Assembly: GCF_028710345.1 (NCBI RefSeq)
Contig: NZ_JAQTUH010000001.1
Coordinates: forward strand, 426,256-490,255
DNA length: 64,000 bases
Direction of reading: 5' to 3'
Origin: Sulfuricurvum sp.
Lineage (GTDB): Bacteria > Campylobacterota > Campylobacteria > Campylobacterales > Sulfurimonadaceae
Shown here: one piece after another, positions 1 to 9,469 of the stretch
How positions within the stretch are numbered: the stretch's first letter is position 1
How the letters are laid out: each line of letters begins with the position of its first letter
The notes under the pieces: model-generated
Told to the model about the DNA's origin: nothing
The model's input: only the letters and a program-made list of their open reading frames with translations
Database searches by the model: none
Program-made: the position numbers and the translations under genes

Positions 1-725
1 AAACACCTCATGTTCATTTGCTTCGAAAAACAATGAATAATATGTTGGATGCAACTGAAAAAAATCTCGATTGTGCAATCAAGATTTTAGAAGCGTTGAG
101 TGAGGGGAAATTCTCCATGCGAACGACGGTTAATGTTGAAGGTAAAATGGGGAAAATGCTCTCTAAAATCAACGAACTTGGTGTTGCATTAGAGTCAATG
201 GAACACCAAAACAATGAAGCCAAAGAGGTTTTGGATAACAATACGAAAAACCTCAAAGCAACGATAGAAGATCTTCGCTCGACCAAATTTGTGGAACTTA
301 ACGGAATGATTAACTCTACCGTAGAGCGTATCCAAAGCGTTGCCAGTAAAGAGCACGAACTCTCAGGTAATCTCCAAACACTCGTTGGAAATGCCCAAGA
401 GACGAAAGCGATATTGGTAACGATTGGAGATATTGCCGATCAAACAAATCTTCTAGCACTCAATGCTGCGATTGAAGCGGCACGTGCAGGTGAACACGGT
501 CGTGGATTTGCGGTTGTTGCCGATGAGGTACGAAAACTCGCTGAACGTACCCAAAAATCCCTTTCTGAAATCTCTGCAACGATTAATGTTTTGATTCAAG
601 CGATCAATGACAACAGCGAATCTTTGAACCAAAATATGGATGAGATGATGGATTTGACCCGTTATGTTGCAACCGTTGATGATAAAATGGATGAATTACT
701 AATTTCTATGAATGCTATGAGTTAA
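1..725 (+). CDS. methyl-accepting chemotaxis protein, C-terminal part (partial)
   Basis: Only the cytoplasmic signalling end of a chemoreceptor is in the window. The frame stays open to base 3, so the sensor and membrane parts lie upstream and the TTG at 18 is not a real start. Seen: a long helical stretch, then the hairpin tip shared by all MCPs ([20 protein letters not shown], followed by [13 protein letters not shown]). This tip binds CheA and CheW. About 75 residues follow it. The C-terminus ends in NAMS with no CheR-tethering pentapeptide. The ligand cannot be told from this fragment. A hairpin terminator follows. Confidence 0.93.
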   Translation, partial: TPHVHLLRKTMNNMLDATEKNLDCAIKILEALSEGKFSMRTTVNVEGKMGKMLSKINELGVALESMEHQNNEAKEVLDNNTKNLKATIEDLRSTKFVELNGMINSTVERIQSVASKEHELSGNLQTLVGNAQETKAILVTIGDIADQTNLLALNAAIEAARAGEHGRGFAVVADEVRKLAERTQKSLSEISATINVLIQAINDNSESLNQNMDEMMDLTRYVATVDDKMDELLISMNAMS

Positions 726-734
726 CTCAGTGCG

Positions 735-760
735 CACCTCATTACGAGGTGTACTGCTTT
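735..760 (+). terminator. probable intrinsic terminator after the MCP gene
   Basis: CACCTC (735-740) and GAGGTG (746-751) form a stem with a 5-nt loop, followed by a short T-rich run (tactgctttt). It sits 10 bases after the MCP stop codon and before the aminopeptidase gene. The T tract is short, so strength is uncertain. Confidence 0.5.
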
Positions 761-840
761 TGTCCATAATTTCACCTCCTCTACGACGCGACTCTCCATT
801 TTTTTAAGTATTATATGAAAAATTATTTTGGGATACCATA

Positions 841-3438
841 ATGCAACTTCCGCAACCTACTTATTTTAAAGATTATACCCCGAGTGACTATACGATACCT
901 ACGTGTAGCCTTGAATTTATTATCGATAGCGGTTCTACCCGTGTCGATAATGTGATGGAGGTTGTCCGAACCAACCCTAATGCCAAAGAGCTTCGCCTCA
1001 ATGGTGAGATGATGGAGTTGGAACTTTTGTGGGTGGATGATGTATTGATGGAGGAGGGGAGGTATGCACGTTATGATGATGCGATAGTGATTCCTCTCGA
1101 TACCGATTCGGCGCGCATACGGGCTATTACGAGACTCTATCCTGATGAGAATACCGCGCTAGAGGGGTTATATCGCTCAGGTGGCATCTGGTGTACCCAA
1201 AATGAGCCTGAGGGGTTCCGACGCATCACCTATTTTATCGACCGCCCCGATGTCATGACTCGCTTTACCACCAAGATTATAGCCAACCAAGAGCGATGTC
1301 CGATACTCCTCAGCAACGGTAATCTACGCGGAACCGCGACGCTAGAGAATGGAAAACACATGGCATTGTGGGAAGACCCGATTCCTAAACCGTGTTATCT
1401 GTTTGCTCTCGTGGCGGGGGATTTAGGGAGTATTCACGACACCTTTATCACGATGAGTGGCAAGAAGGTCGATTTGGCGATTTATTGTGACCGTGGCAAT
1501 GAGGAGAAATGTCACCATGCGATGCGCAGTCTCAAAAAATCGATGGAGTGGGATGAGGTTACCTATGGACGCGAATACGATTTAGAGGTTTATAACATCG
1601 TTGCGGTGGATAGTTTCAACATGGGGGCGATGGAGAATAAAGGGCTCAATGTTTTTAATTCCCATTATGTGTTAGCCGATGAGAAAAGTGCAACCGATGG
1701 GGATTTTATGGGGATAGAGTCGGTTATCGCCCATGAGTATTTTCATAACTGGACGGGGAATCGTATCACGTGTAGAAACTGGTTTGAGCTCACCCTCAAA
1801 GAGGGGTTGACAGTTTTTCGAGACCAATGTTTCAGTGCCGATATGAATTCACCCCTCATTCAGCGTATCGATGACGTGAAATCGCTCCGTGAACGGCAGT
1901 TTTTAGAAGATGCAGGCCCCACTGCTCATCCGATCAAGCCTGATCACTTTATCGAGATTAACAACTTCTACACCGCCACCGTTTATGAAAAAGGTGCTGA
2001 AGTGATTCGGATGCTCCATACCCTTTTGGGGGAAGAGAAATTCCGCCTCGCGACAGACTATTATTTCGAAAAATTTGATGGACAAGCGGTGGGAACCGAA
2101 GAGTTTTTGGAGTCAATGCAGTCTCAAAGCCCTATTGATTTGAGTCAGTTTAAACGGTGGTATTCCCAAGAGCGGACACCGATTCTTACTATCTCCAGCG
2201 AGTATGAAGAAAACAATCAACGTTTAAAACTGAAAATCATCCAAACCATTCCAAAAGACACCCATGGACGAGAACAGCTCCCCTATGCCTTCCCTTTTGC
2301 GCTGGGATTATTAGAGTGCGAGGGAAAAGAGTTTATTCTCAAAAGTTCCAATGCAAAGATGGTTCGAGATGGGATTGTTTGGATTGATGAAGCGATAAGT
2401 GAGTTGGTGTTTGAGGATATTGCTTCTCAACCGAAACTCTCTCTCAATCGCAACTTTAGCACCCCTGTTAAAATCGTATGCGATGAGATTGACTATCCGT
2501 TTTTAATGGCGCACGATAGCGATGGATTTGTACGCTACGAAGCGTCCCAAGTGTTTGCGATGGAGACGTTGGAGGATATGATGAGAGGCGAAGAGATTAA
2601 TCCCCAATTCATCAAAGCGTATGGGATGATTTTAGAAGATACATCATTAGAGGCGATGTTTAAAGCGGAACTCCTAGCCCTTCCGAGCATCAACACAATG
2701 ATGCAACGTCAAGAAATCCTCGATGTCCCCGCCATCCACCGTGCGATAGAAACCGTGAAAAAAGAGTTAGCACACACCTATAAAGAGCTACTGATTCGGG
2801 ATATTTCGGCACTTTATACTCCTCAAAACTCCTCCATCGATGCTGTGAGTATGGCTAATCGTGCATTGCTTAACCGCTGTTTAGGGGTGTTGATGAGCCT
2901 CGAAAATGAGGCAGTTTCGGCAATGTGTCTCAACCATTACCGTGAATCACTCTCGATGAGCAGCCGTTTGGTCGCTTTGGATTTACTCGAAAACTATGCC
3001 CCTGAACTCGCGGGTGAAGCGTTGAACAATTTTTATCAACAACACTCTCACGAGACGTTGATTATGAACAAATACTTTGCACTTTTGGCATCATCACAAC
3101 GCGAAGGAACACTAGAGCGGGTAATAGCACTCCAAGAAGATAGCGCGTTTGATATCAAAGTCCCAAATCTGGTACGTGCACTTTATGGAGCATTCTCACG
3201 TAACGCAGTAGCGTTTCATACGAGCGAAGGGTACGCATTTATCGCCGATAAAGTGATCGAGATGGACGCACTGAATCCCCAAATCGCTTCAGGGCTTGCC
3301 GGAGCATTTAAAAGTTACTCGAAACTCTCTCCCCTGTTAAAAGAGGATATGGGAACTCAGTTAGAACGGATTAAAAATCATGAGGGGCTTTCCAATAATG
3401 TCTATGAGATTATCACAAAGATTTTAGAAGTAGAGTAA
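841..3438 (+). CDS. pepN: aminopeptidase N (M1 family zinc metallopeptidase)
   Basis: Cytoplasmic broad-specificity aminopeptidase that removes N-terminal residues from peptides. Seen at 865 residues, a normal length for the bacterial PepN branch: the substrate-binding GAMEN motif at residues 262-266, the zinc motif HEYFH at 298-302, and the third zinc ligand Glu321 in LTLKEGLT, spaced as expected from HExxH. The C-terminal half matches the Ig-like plus helical region of PepN. ATG at 841 gives the usual N-terminus. It ends 6 bases before the convergent flavoprotein gene. Housekeeping; no unusual features. Confidence 0.95.
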   Translation: MQLPQPTYFKDYTPSDYTIPTCSLEFIIDSGSTRVDNVMEVVRTNPNAKELRLNGEMMELELLWVDDVLMEEGRYARYDDAIVIPLDTDSARIRAITRLYPDENTALEGLYRSGGIWCTQNEPEGFRRITYFIDRPDVMTRFTTKIIANQERCPILLSNGNLRGTATLENGKHMALWEDPIPKPCYLFALVAGDLGSIHDTFITMSGKKVDLAIYCDRGNEEKCHHAMRSLKKSMEWDEVTYGREYDLEVYNIVAVDSFNMGAMENKGLNVFNSHYVLADEKSATDGDFMGIESVIAHEYFHNWTGNRITCRNWFELTLKEGLTVFRDQCFSADMNSPLIQRIDDVKSLRERQFLEDAGPTAHPIKPDHFIEINNFYTATVYEKGAEVIRMLHTLLGEEKFRLATDYYFEKFDGQAVGTEEFLESMQSQSPIDLSQFKRWYSQERTPILTISSEYEENNQRLKLKIIQTIPKDTHGREQLPYAFPFALGLLECEGKEFILKSSNAKMVRDGIVWIDEAISELVFEDIASQPKLSLNRNFSTPVKIVCDEIDYPFLMAHDSDGFVRYEASQVFAMETLEDMMRGEEINPQFIKAYGMILEDTSLEAMFKAELLALPSINTMMQRQEILDVPAIHRAIETVKKELAHTYKELLIRDISALYTPQNSSIDAVSMANRALLNRCLGVLMSLENEAVSAMCLNHYRESLSMSSRLVALDLLENYAPELAGEALNNFYQQHSHETLIMNKYFALLASSQREGTLERVIALQEDSAFDIKVPNLVRALYGAFSRNAVAFHTSEGYAFIADKVIEMDALNPQIASGLAGAFKSYSKLSPLLKEDMGTQLERIKNHEGLSNNVYEIITKILEVE

Positions 3439-3444
3439 TCTATT

Positions 3445-4620
3445 CTACATCCCGGGTATACGGGGGATATAACCCATTTTCGACATTTTGTAATACCAGC
3501 CCCATCCTATTTTCATCCAATGCCCTATAATTGGCATCGGGATAAGGAGGGCTTTTTTATCGTCACGGTAAACAAATCCGGCACCATTACCCATATCCAT
3601 CATGCAGAGGATGTTGATATGATCTTGATAGGTTTTTTTCTCACCTGATTTAAGTCTTAAGGTGATTGCACTGTTATGGGCAGCATTTCGAGCCATCACT
3701 TCGGCAATATGCCCCTGTTTTGCTTTCCAATCGGGTCCCTCTAGCGCGGCAACATCCCCGATGGCATACCAGTGTTCCACCCCTTCAATTTCACAATAAT
3801 TGTTGATACGGATAAAGCCGGCGCCATTTTTTTGGAGATCTGACTCTTTTATGAGATCCATCCCATTACCCGCAGGGATAAACATAGTTAAATCACTTTC
3901 AAGGACGCTATCATCTTCAAAAATGATACTGTTTTCTTCAAAACGCTTAATTTTTTTACCGTATCGTTCTTTGAAATTATTTTTTTTGAACATTGTCGCC
4001 ATTAATTTTAGTGCCTTCTCTCCCATTCTTGCTCCAGGAGAGATCATCGGTGCAAAAAATGTCATCTCATAGTTGTTGCGAATACCGAGTTTTTTGAGTT
4101 TATGATGGAGGTTGAAAAAAAGTTCAAAGCCGGGACCTCCTCGTACACCGCTGGGGTCATTTGGATTGCCGCCGAAACCAAAGGCGATTTTTCCAAACCC
4201 TTTAGCGATTAATGCGTCGATTTTCTTTTTGAGTTCAACCGATTGTTCGGGTGCTCCACAGATAGAGAGGGTATGCTCTAACCCTTCGTGTTTGACTTTA
4301 GCGGCACCGGTTGCAATGACTAGATGAGAAGCTTTTCGTACTCCCCCCTCTTGGAGTGTAATAGTTTTTTCAGAGGCATTAATGGATACAACACGATCAA
4401 TAGTGAGTGTAAAATTATGGCGTGCGGCAATTTTGTCGAGGGAAAATGAAACATCATCAAAATGAGCCGTTTTGACAGGGATCCAGATTGCAATAGGATA
4501 GATAAATAGGTAACTCCGCTCACTGATGAGTTCAACGTCAAACCCCTCTTTACGGTAATAAATTGCAGCTTCGACACCAGCTATACCGCCACCCAAAATC
4601 ACAACTTTTTTGTATGACAT
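3445..4620 (-). CDS. sulfide:quinone oxidoreductase-family FAD protein (variant cysteines)
   Basis: 391-residue flavoprotein of the SQR/FCC family, which passes electrons from sulfide or related donors to quinone at the membrane. Seen: N-terminal dinucleotide fold VVILGGGIAGVEAA (6-19), second nucleotide motif VIATGAA (101-107), FAD-binding YAIGDVAAL (285-293), and an aromatic C-terminus (HWMKIGWGWYYK) that could be membrane-associating. Cysteines are at 121, 276 and 339. Cys121 and Cys339 match two of the three conserved SQR cysteines, but the middle one is replaced by a glycine-rich stretch (about 150-164, GNPNDPSGVRGGPG). Activity may therefore differ from classical SQR. Divergent from the second SQR gene across a 367-bp AT-rich gap. 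Confidence 0.8.
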   Translation of the reverse strand: MSYKKVVILGGGIAGVEAAIYYRKEGFDVELISERSYLFIYPIAIWIPVKTAHFDDVSFSLDKIAARHNFTLTIDRVVSINASEKTITLQEGGVRKASHLVIATGAAKVKHEGLEHTLSICGAPEQSVELKKKIDALIAKGFGKIAFGFGGNPNDPSGVRGGPGFELFFNLHHKLKKLGIRNNYEMTFFAPMISPGARMGEKALKLMATMFKKNNFKERYGKKIKRFEENSIIFEDDSVLESDLTMFIPAGNGMDLIKESDLQKNGAGFIRINNYCEIEGVEHWYAIGDVAALEGPDWKAKQGHIAEVMARNAAHNSAITLRLKSGEKKTYQDHINILCMMDMGNGAGFVYRDDKKALLIPMPIIGHWMKIGWGWYYKMSKMGYIPRIPGM

Positions 4621-4987
4621 AATAATGCCTTTTATTAATTATATAAATGAATTATATGTGTTATGACGAATAAAGTCAATAGGATTTGCAATTATGACGT
4701 CAATTGTGAATAATTTTTGATATATAATATTTTATAAATATAAATATTAAAAAAACAAATGATGTGACTTTAAAATTAATTATCTTTTATAACTCTCAAA
4801 GGATAATAAAATTGGATGATAATAAATTTAAGGGTTGAGTTGCTTTTAATTGGGAAAAAATGTAACACTGAGTGCTTTTGTATTAAATTTAGTCTAAAAT
4901 ACAGAGTTAATTTTAAGGATGTGATATAAATGTGATGTTATAGGGTTATAATCAACTTTTATGGAATTATTCAACGAAGGAGAAGCA
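4621..4987. other. AT-rich divergent intergenic region between two SQR-type genes
   Basis: This 367-bp gap holds no convincing gene. It is very AT-rich and must contain the promoters for both divergent flavoprotein genes. Seen: a TATAAT-like hexamer at 4947-4952, 36 bp before the chosen start of the plus-strand gene, with no good -35 match. There is also a perfect 8-bp palindrome TGACGTCA at 4695-4702, with a looser related half-site pair (ttatgacg...gtcaata) about 40 bp nearer the minus-strand gene. A regulator site is possible but not demonstrated. Confidence 0.35.
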
Positions 4988-6457
4988 ATGGCAAGAGTAG
5001 TCGTCCTCGGTGGCGGTGTCGCCGGACATACTGCAGCAACGTTCGCAGCAGATTGGCTCGGAAAAGATCACGAGGTAGTGGTAGTAACCCCTAACTCAAA
5101 ATGGAACTGGATTCCCTCAAATATTTGGGTTGGAGTCGGTCAAATGACAAAAGAAGAGGTTACTTTCGACCTTGCTCCTGTATATGAAAAAGCAGGTATT
5201 ACCTATAAACAAGCAAAAGCAGTAAGCCTTAATCCTGAAGGAAATGCAAGTGGTGATAAACCGTTTGTTACTATCGAGTATACCGGTCAAGGTAAAGCAG
5301 GAAAAAGTGAAGAAGTAACGTATGATTACCTTATCAACGCTACCGGACCAAAACTTAACTTCGCTGCAACTCCGGGTCTTGGAGATGCAAACGGTTTAGG
5401 TGAATTTACTGTTTCAGTATGTACAGCGGATCACGCAGATCATGCAGCACACGAATTTGCTAAAGCTATTGAAAAAATGAAAAAAGGGGAACGTCAAAAA
5501 TTCCTTATCGGAACAGGTCACGGTATGTGTACTTGTCAAGGTGCAGCATTTGAGTACATTTTCAATATTGAACATGAACTTCGTAAAGCAGGCGTTCGTG
5601 ACATGGCGGATATGCAATGGATCTCTAACGAATCATTCCTTGGTGACTTCGGTATCGGTGGATTGCACATGAAACGCGGCGGTTATGCAGCATCATCACG
5701 TCTTTTCGCAGAATCGTTATACTCTGAGCGTGGTGTTAAATGGTTGATCGGTGCACACGTTAACAAAGTTGAAAAAGGTAAAGTTTCTTATGAGCTTCTT
5801 GATGGTTCAATGGGTGAACAAGAATTTGACTTTGCGATGTTGATTCCACCGTTCGCAGGTGTCGGTCTTAAAGCATACGACAAAGCAGGTGAAGATATCA
5901 CTGCAACCGTATTTGCACCAAATGGATTTATGAAAGTTGACGCGAACTACAGTGCCGGTGCGTATGAAAACTGGAAAGCATCTGACTGGCCACGTACATA
6001 CCAAAATCCGACGTACAAAAATCTCTTCGCAGCAGGTATCGCGTTTGCTCCTCCGCATCCGATCTCTAAACCGATGACGACTCCAAACGGAACACAAATT
6101 TTCCCTACACCTCCACGTACAGGTATGCCAAGTGGTATTATCGGTAAAGCGGTTGCGCACAGTGTTTGTGATTTGATCAAAAAAGGACCAAGCGCTCACT
6201 TGCATGAAGCGTCTATGGCAGAGATGGGTGCGGCGTGTGTTGCATCAGCAGGTAAAGGTTTATTTGACGGTACAGCAGCAGCATTGACTGTTTATCCTGT
6301 TGTTCCGGATTTTGAAAAATATCCTGGTCTTGGACGTGATTTGGATTACACATTCGGTGAAATCGGTCTTGCAGGTCACTGGATTAAACACATCCTACAC
6401 CACATGTTTATCTATAAAGCCAAGCTCAATCCGGGCTGGACAATGATCCCTGAGTAA
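4988..6457 (+). CDS. sqr: sulfide:quinone oxidoreductase
   Basis: Membrane-associated flavoprotein that oxidises sulfide and reduces quinone. 489 residues. ATG 4988 is preferred over the in-frame ATG at 4961 because GAAGGAG (4976-4982) lies five bases upstream and the FAD motif MARVVVLGGGVAGHTA begins at once. Seen: cysteines at 145, 181 and 183, the last two in GMCTCQGAAFEY, plus Cys394 and Cys417. The conserved block HPISKPMTTPNGTQIFPTP (358-376) marks a long SQR subtype. The C-terminal tail is rich in His and aromatic residues. Followed after 21 bases by a small companion ORF and a terminator. The exact SQR type was not assigned. Confidence 0.88.
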   Translation: MARVVVLGGGVAGHTAATFAADWLGKDHEVVVVTPNSKWNWIPSNIWVGVGQMTKEEVTFDLAPVYEKAGITYKQAKAVSLNPEGNASGDKPFVTIEYTGQGKAGKSEEVTYDYLINATGPKLNFAATPGLGDANGLGEFTVSVCTADHADHAAHEFAKAIEKMKKGERQKFLIGTGHGMCTCQGAAFEYIFNIEHELRKAGVRDMADMQWISNESFLGDFGIGGLHMKRGGYAASSRLFAESLYSERGVKWLIGAHVNKVEKGKVSYELLDGSMGEQEFDFAMLIPPFAGVGLKAYDKAGEDITATVFAPNGFMKVDANYSAGAYENWKASDWPRTYQNPTYKNLFAAGIAFAPPHPISKPMTTPNGTQIFPTPPRTGMPSGIIGKAVAHSVCDLIKKGPSAHLHEASMAEMGAACVASAGKGLFDGTAAALTVYPVVPDFEKYPGLGRDLDYTFGEIGLAGHWIKHILHHMFIYKAKLNPGWTMIPE

Positions 6458-6478
6458 AGAAAAAAGGAGAAACTATTC

Positions 6479-6640
6479 ATGAATGAAATCGAAAAATACG
6501 TTAAACCATACGATGCAAACTTTACGACAATGGTACCGACAAATTTTGTTAAATTTTTTCGTACTTGTAAAATTTGGCAATTATTCCGCTTTATCGTCAT
6601 CAACATCAAAATGTTGATCGTCGTTCGTAAAAGCCACTAA
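6479..6640 (+). CDS. 53-residue SQR-linked small protein
   Basis: Short ORF starting at ATG 6479 and ending at TAA 6638-6640. A clear AAGGAG (6464-6469) sits nine bases upstream, and a strong terminator follows four bases after the stop, so the ORF closes the sqr transcript. The product begins MNEIEKYVKPYDANF. Its C-terminal half alternates hydrophobic and basic residues (IWQLFRFIVINIKMLIVV, then RKSH), fitting a membrane-lying or membrane-spanning segment with a positive end. One cysteine at 30. I do not recognise a named family; a role as a small subunit or membrane anchor for SQR is an inference from position only. Confidence 0.72.
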   Translation: MNEIEKYVKPYDANFTTMVPTNFVKFFRTCKIWQLFRFIVINIKMLIVVRKSH

Positions 6641-6644
6641 CCTC

Positions 6645-6667
6645 AAGCCCCTTTGGGGGCTTTATTT
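6645..6667 (+). terminator. intrinsic terminator of the sqr operon
   Basis: AAGCCCC (6645-6651), a 4-nt TTTG loop and GGGGCTT (6656-6662) make a 7-bp GC-rich stem, followed by TATTT. This hairpin is the reason the upstream in-frame start at 6653 for the next gene was rejected. Confidence 0.8.
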
Positions 6668-6685
6668 CCAAATGAAAGTTTTCTA

Positions 6686-7510
6686 ATGCTTAAAGAATTG
6701 ATCACCTACCCTGATGAACGGATCCGATATATTTCCGCCGATATCCGAAAATATGATGATGAGTTGTTTGAACTGCTGGAAAACATGCATGATACGATGG
6801 CACATCACGGACTTGATGCCATCTCTGCGATACAAATTGCTATCCCTTTTAGTGCTATTTTGATTCAAAACGGCGATGAGATCATAGAAATGGTCAATGC
6901 ACGCCTTATTATGAATGAAGGAGCCGAAGAGATAGATGAAGTGAACCCTTATTTTCCAAAAGGGTTTAGCGCAAAAATTAAACGCTACAGTAAGATTAAG
7001 GTAGTGTATGAAAACCGTCATGGGGAATTACGCCATTTGGATGCTGAAGGTGATTTATCATTTCGTTTACAGCGTCAGATGGATTTTCTCTTTGGTGGAA
7101 CACTTTTGGATAAACTCGGCAAAGATGCACGAAAAATGGCGGAAGAGGTTTTGGTTTCTCAACATGAAGGGATTTATGACTTTGGTGTTTCGTGCCCAAC
7201 CGTTTTTGTTCGCGATTATTTTAAAAAAGGGGCAAAATATCTTATGGGCGGTGTAGCCCTTAGTTTTATTACTCCTCTTTTTGTTTCGCCATCTATGCGA
7301 GAAATGATTTATAGAGTAGATAAATATACGCTTGTTGGTGTTGTACTTTTAATGATAATTTATTTCTTTTATTCGCAACACGAAGCAAAACTGTATAAAC
7401 AGTGTACCAGTTGTCAAATCGGCAATATTATCGGCACGGTTGCGATTATGACACTTCAATTACTCATTGTCGCATTAGGTGTTTTTCTCTGGATTGCTCC
7501 TTGTAAATAA
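6686..7510 (+). CDS. peptide-deformylase-like protein with lost catalytic motifs and membrane tail
   Basis: 274 residues from ATG 6686. Residues 1-155 follow the peptide deformylase layout (L..YPDE.IR near the start, a GLDAISAIQI block at 42-51), but the catalytic elements are gone. The active-site EGCLS region reads NPYFPKGFSA (87-96) with no cysteine, and HExDH reads LQRQMDF (128-134), with neither metal-binding His nor Glu. A C-terminal extension has about three hydrophobic segments (185-200, 214-229, 247-270) and a CTSC motif (240-243). It is thus probably a non-enzymatic, membrane-bound relative of Def. Function unknown. Confidence 0.7.
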   Translation: MLKELITYPDERIRYISADIRKYDDELFELLENMHDTMAHHGLDAISAIQIAIPFSAILIQNGDEIIEMVNARLIMNEGAEEIDEVNPYFPKGFSAKIKRYSKIKVVYENRHGELRHLDAEGDLSFRLQRQMDFLFGGTLLDKLGKDARKMAEEVLVSQHEGIYDFGVSCPTVFVRDYFKKGAKYLMGGVALSFITPLFVSPSMREMIYRVDKYTLVGVVLLMIIYFFYSQHEAKLYKQCTSCQIGNIIGTVAIMTLQLLIVALGVFLWIAPCK

Positions 7511-7534
7511 CCACAATAGATTCAAGGCAGGATA

Positions 7535-9466
7535 ATGGATTTTCCAAGTTTTTCGTACCTTTATCATGCCCAGGAAACATTGGCAACTCAAAAAGATTCT
7601 ATATTAGATGAATGGATTTCGCAAAAGCAGTGTGCAGCTATTTTAGGACGTCATTCTATTGATCCAAAATGGTTTAAATCCAAATATGCTTCTGCCGTGT
7701 TTGATTATTTCATGGGGGTTGTTGCGGGAGAGGTAGAGCTCGGGCAATGTCCTGTTATGAAAGAATTTATTGATTATTTGAAAAATCAAGAGATTCGTTC
7801 AGATGAGCTTTTTTTATTGTGTACTCACTTTAAACGTTCTGTTATTAATAATACTTACCGTTCAGGTATTAATACTCAGGGATTATTTGAAGCAGTCAGC
7901 TATCTGTTTGATACCAATTTCTCTAGTATTTTAACCCTCTATAACGATACTATTTATCAAAAAGAGCAAGAGGCTATTGAAGCCAATAAAGCCAAAGAAT
8001 ATTTTCTCTCCAATATGTCACATGAAATACGTACACCGCTCAATGCAATTTTAGGATTTGTCAATTTGCTGAAATCGGAAAGTTTGGGTGAGCGAATTGA
8101 CGATTATCTTGATATTATTGCCCAAAGTGGAGAGAATCTTCTTCATATCATTAATGATATTCTCGATTTTAGCAAGCTCCGTAGCGGTGAATTTGTTATT
8201 GAACCATTGCCTTTTAATATCCAGAACAAGATGAGAAATGCACTAGAACTTTTTGTCCCCAGTGCACATGTAAAATCGCTCTCAATCGACTATACGATTA
8301 GTCCAAAAATTCCCCATTGTATTGTTGCTGATTCGTTTCGAATACAGCAAATATTAGGAAATCTTTTAAGCAATGCTATTAAATTTAGCTCACCCAATCT
8401 TCCGATTGAAGTGAGGGTTGATTTTGATCCAGAACAATCCATGTTAATTATTGAGGTTCGAGATTTCGGTGTTGGTATATCACAGCAAGACCAACAACGT
8501 ATTTTTGACCCTTTTTATCAATCATCTGAAGGGATGAAACAATCAGGTGGCGGCAGTGGATTAGGGCTCTCTATCTGTAATCAGCTTGCTAAGCAAATGG
8601 GTGGTGAGATTACCCTTGAGTCTAAAATTGGTTGGGGTAGTTTATTTGTGGTGAGACTTCCTGTGACAATCACCGAAGACGAGACGTGTGAGGTAAAAGC
8701 TTCCAGAGGCAATATAGGGGCGTATTATGGATATGTCCTTGTTGCTGAAGATAATGGAGCAAATCAAGAGTTGATTCGAATGACGCTAGAGCGTTATGGA
8801 TTAAATGTGACTATTGTGGATAATGGATTAGATGCTTATCGATATATTAAAACGAACACTTATGATTTTGTCTTGATGGATGAGCAGATGCCCGTGATGA
8901 ACGGGAGTGAGGCAGTCAAAAAAATACGTCTATATGAACGAGAAAATAATCTTCGCCATCTTCCGATTATTGCATTAAGTGCCAATGTAATTAAAGGGGC
9001 GCGTGAACGAGCCCTTCAACATGGATACGATGCTTTTATGGGAAAACCTTTTAATATCAGTGAACTTGAGTTGGTGTTAGAGATGTATCTCGAAAGTAAG
9101 TTGTCTTTTGAAAAACCAATGCTCAAGGATAATAGTCATGTTTCAGAGATGGAGAGGATGCAAAAAGCCTTGATGCTTGAACCGGAACAAATCAAAAAAC
9201 TTTTAGAGTTGTTTCATACGAATATGGGACGCATGCTCAGAGAGTTACGATTGGCAATCGAAGCAAAAGATTTTGAAACAATCGCAGGTGTTACCCATAC
9301 CATTAAAGGCTCCAGCGCGAATTTTAGATTTGAAGAGTTTTCACGGTTGGCTGCCATATTAGAGGAATCAGCGACTCGTGATCAAGAAAGATTTGATTTT
9401 GAAGATGCTTTGTCAGTATTTGAAAATGAGTATTACAAACTTCCAAAAGTCGAAGAGATTGAGTAG
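7535..9466 (+). CDS. hybrid sensor histidine kinase (HisKA-HATPase-REC-Hpt)
   Basis: 643-residue phosphorelay protein. Residues 1-140 form a helical N-terminal region with no membrane segment. Then come HisKA with phospho-acceptor His163 in NMSHEIRTPLN, an HATPase domain with DFGVGI and GGGSGLGL glycine boxes, a receiver domain with acceptor Asp449 (DEQMPVMNG), and a C-terminal Hpt domain with His588 in THTIKGSSANF. All four relay steps are in one soluble chain. It faces a response-regulator gene tail to tail, three bases apart. That gene is the likely final target, though pairing by position is an inference. The input signal is unknown. Confidence 0.9.
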   Translation: MDFPSFSYLYHAQETLATQKDSILDEWISQKQCAAILGRHSIDPKWFKSKYASAVFDYFMGVVAGEVELGQCPVMKEFIDYLKNQEIRSDELFLLCTHFKRSVINNTYRSGINTQGLFEAVSYLFDTNFSSILTLYNDTIYQKEQEAIEANKAKEYFLSNMSHEIRTPLNAILGFVNLLKSESLGERIDDYLDIIAQSGENLLHIINDILDFSKLRSGEFVIEPLPFNIQNKMRNALELFVPSAHVKSLSIDYTISPKIPHCIVADSFRIQQILGNLLSNAIKFSSPNLPIEVRVDFDPEQSMLIIEVRDFGVGISQQDQQRIFDPFYQSSEGMKQSGGGSGLGLSICNQLAKQMGGEITLESKIGWGSLFVVRLPVTITEDETCEVKASRGNIGAYYGYVLVAEDNGANQELIRMTLERYGLNVTIVDNGLDAYRYIKTNTYDFVLMDEQMPVMNGSEAVKKIRLYERENNLRHLPIIALSANVIKGARERALQHGYDAFMGKPFNISELELVLEMYLESKLSFEKPMLKDNSHVSEMERMQKALMLEPEQIKKLLELFHTNMGRMLRELRLAIEAKDFETIAGVTHTIKGSSANFRFEEFSRLAAILEESATRDQERFDFEDALSVFENEYYKLPKVEEIE

Positions 9467-9469
9467 CGG

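Noticed and set aside
5807..6205. Minus-strand open frame opposite sqr
   Set aside because: Composition rich in Cys, Arg and Trp with no motif, fully antisense to a well-supported gene.
6653..6685. Upstream start for the deformylase-like gene
   Set aside because: The start would lie inside the sqr terminator hairpin; ATG 6686 aligns with the usual Def N-terminus.
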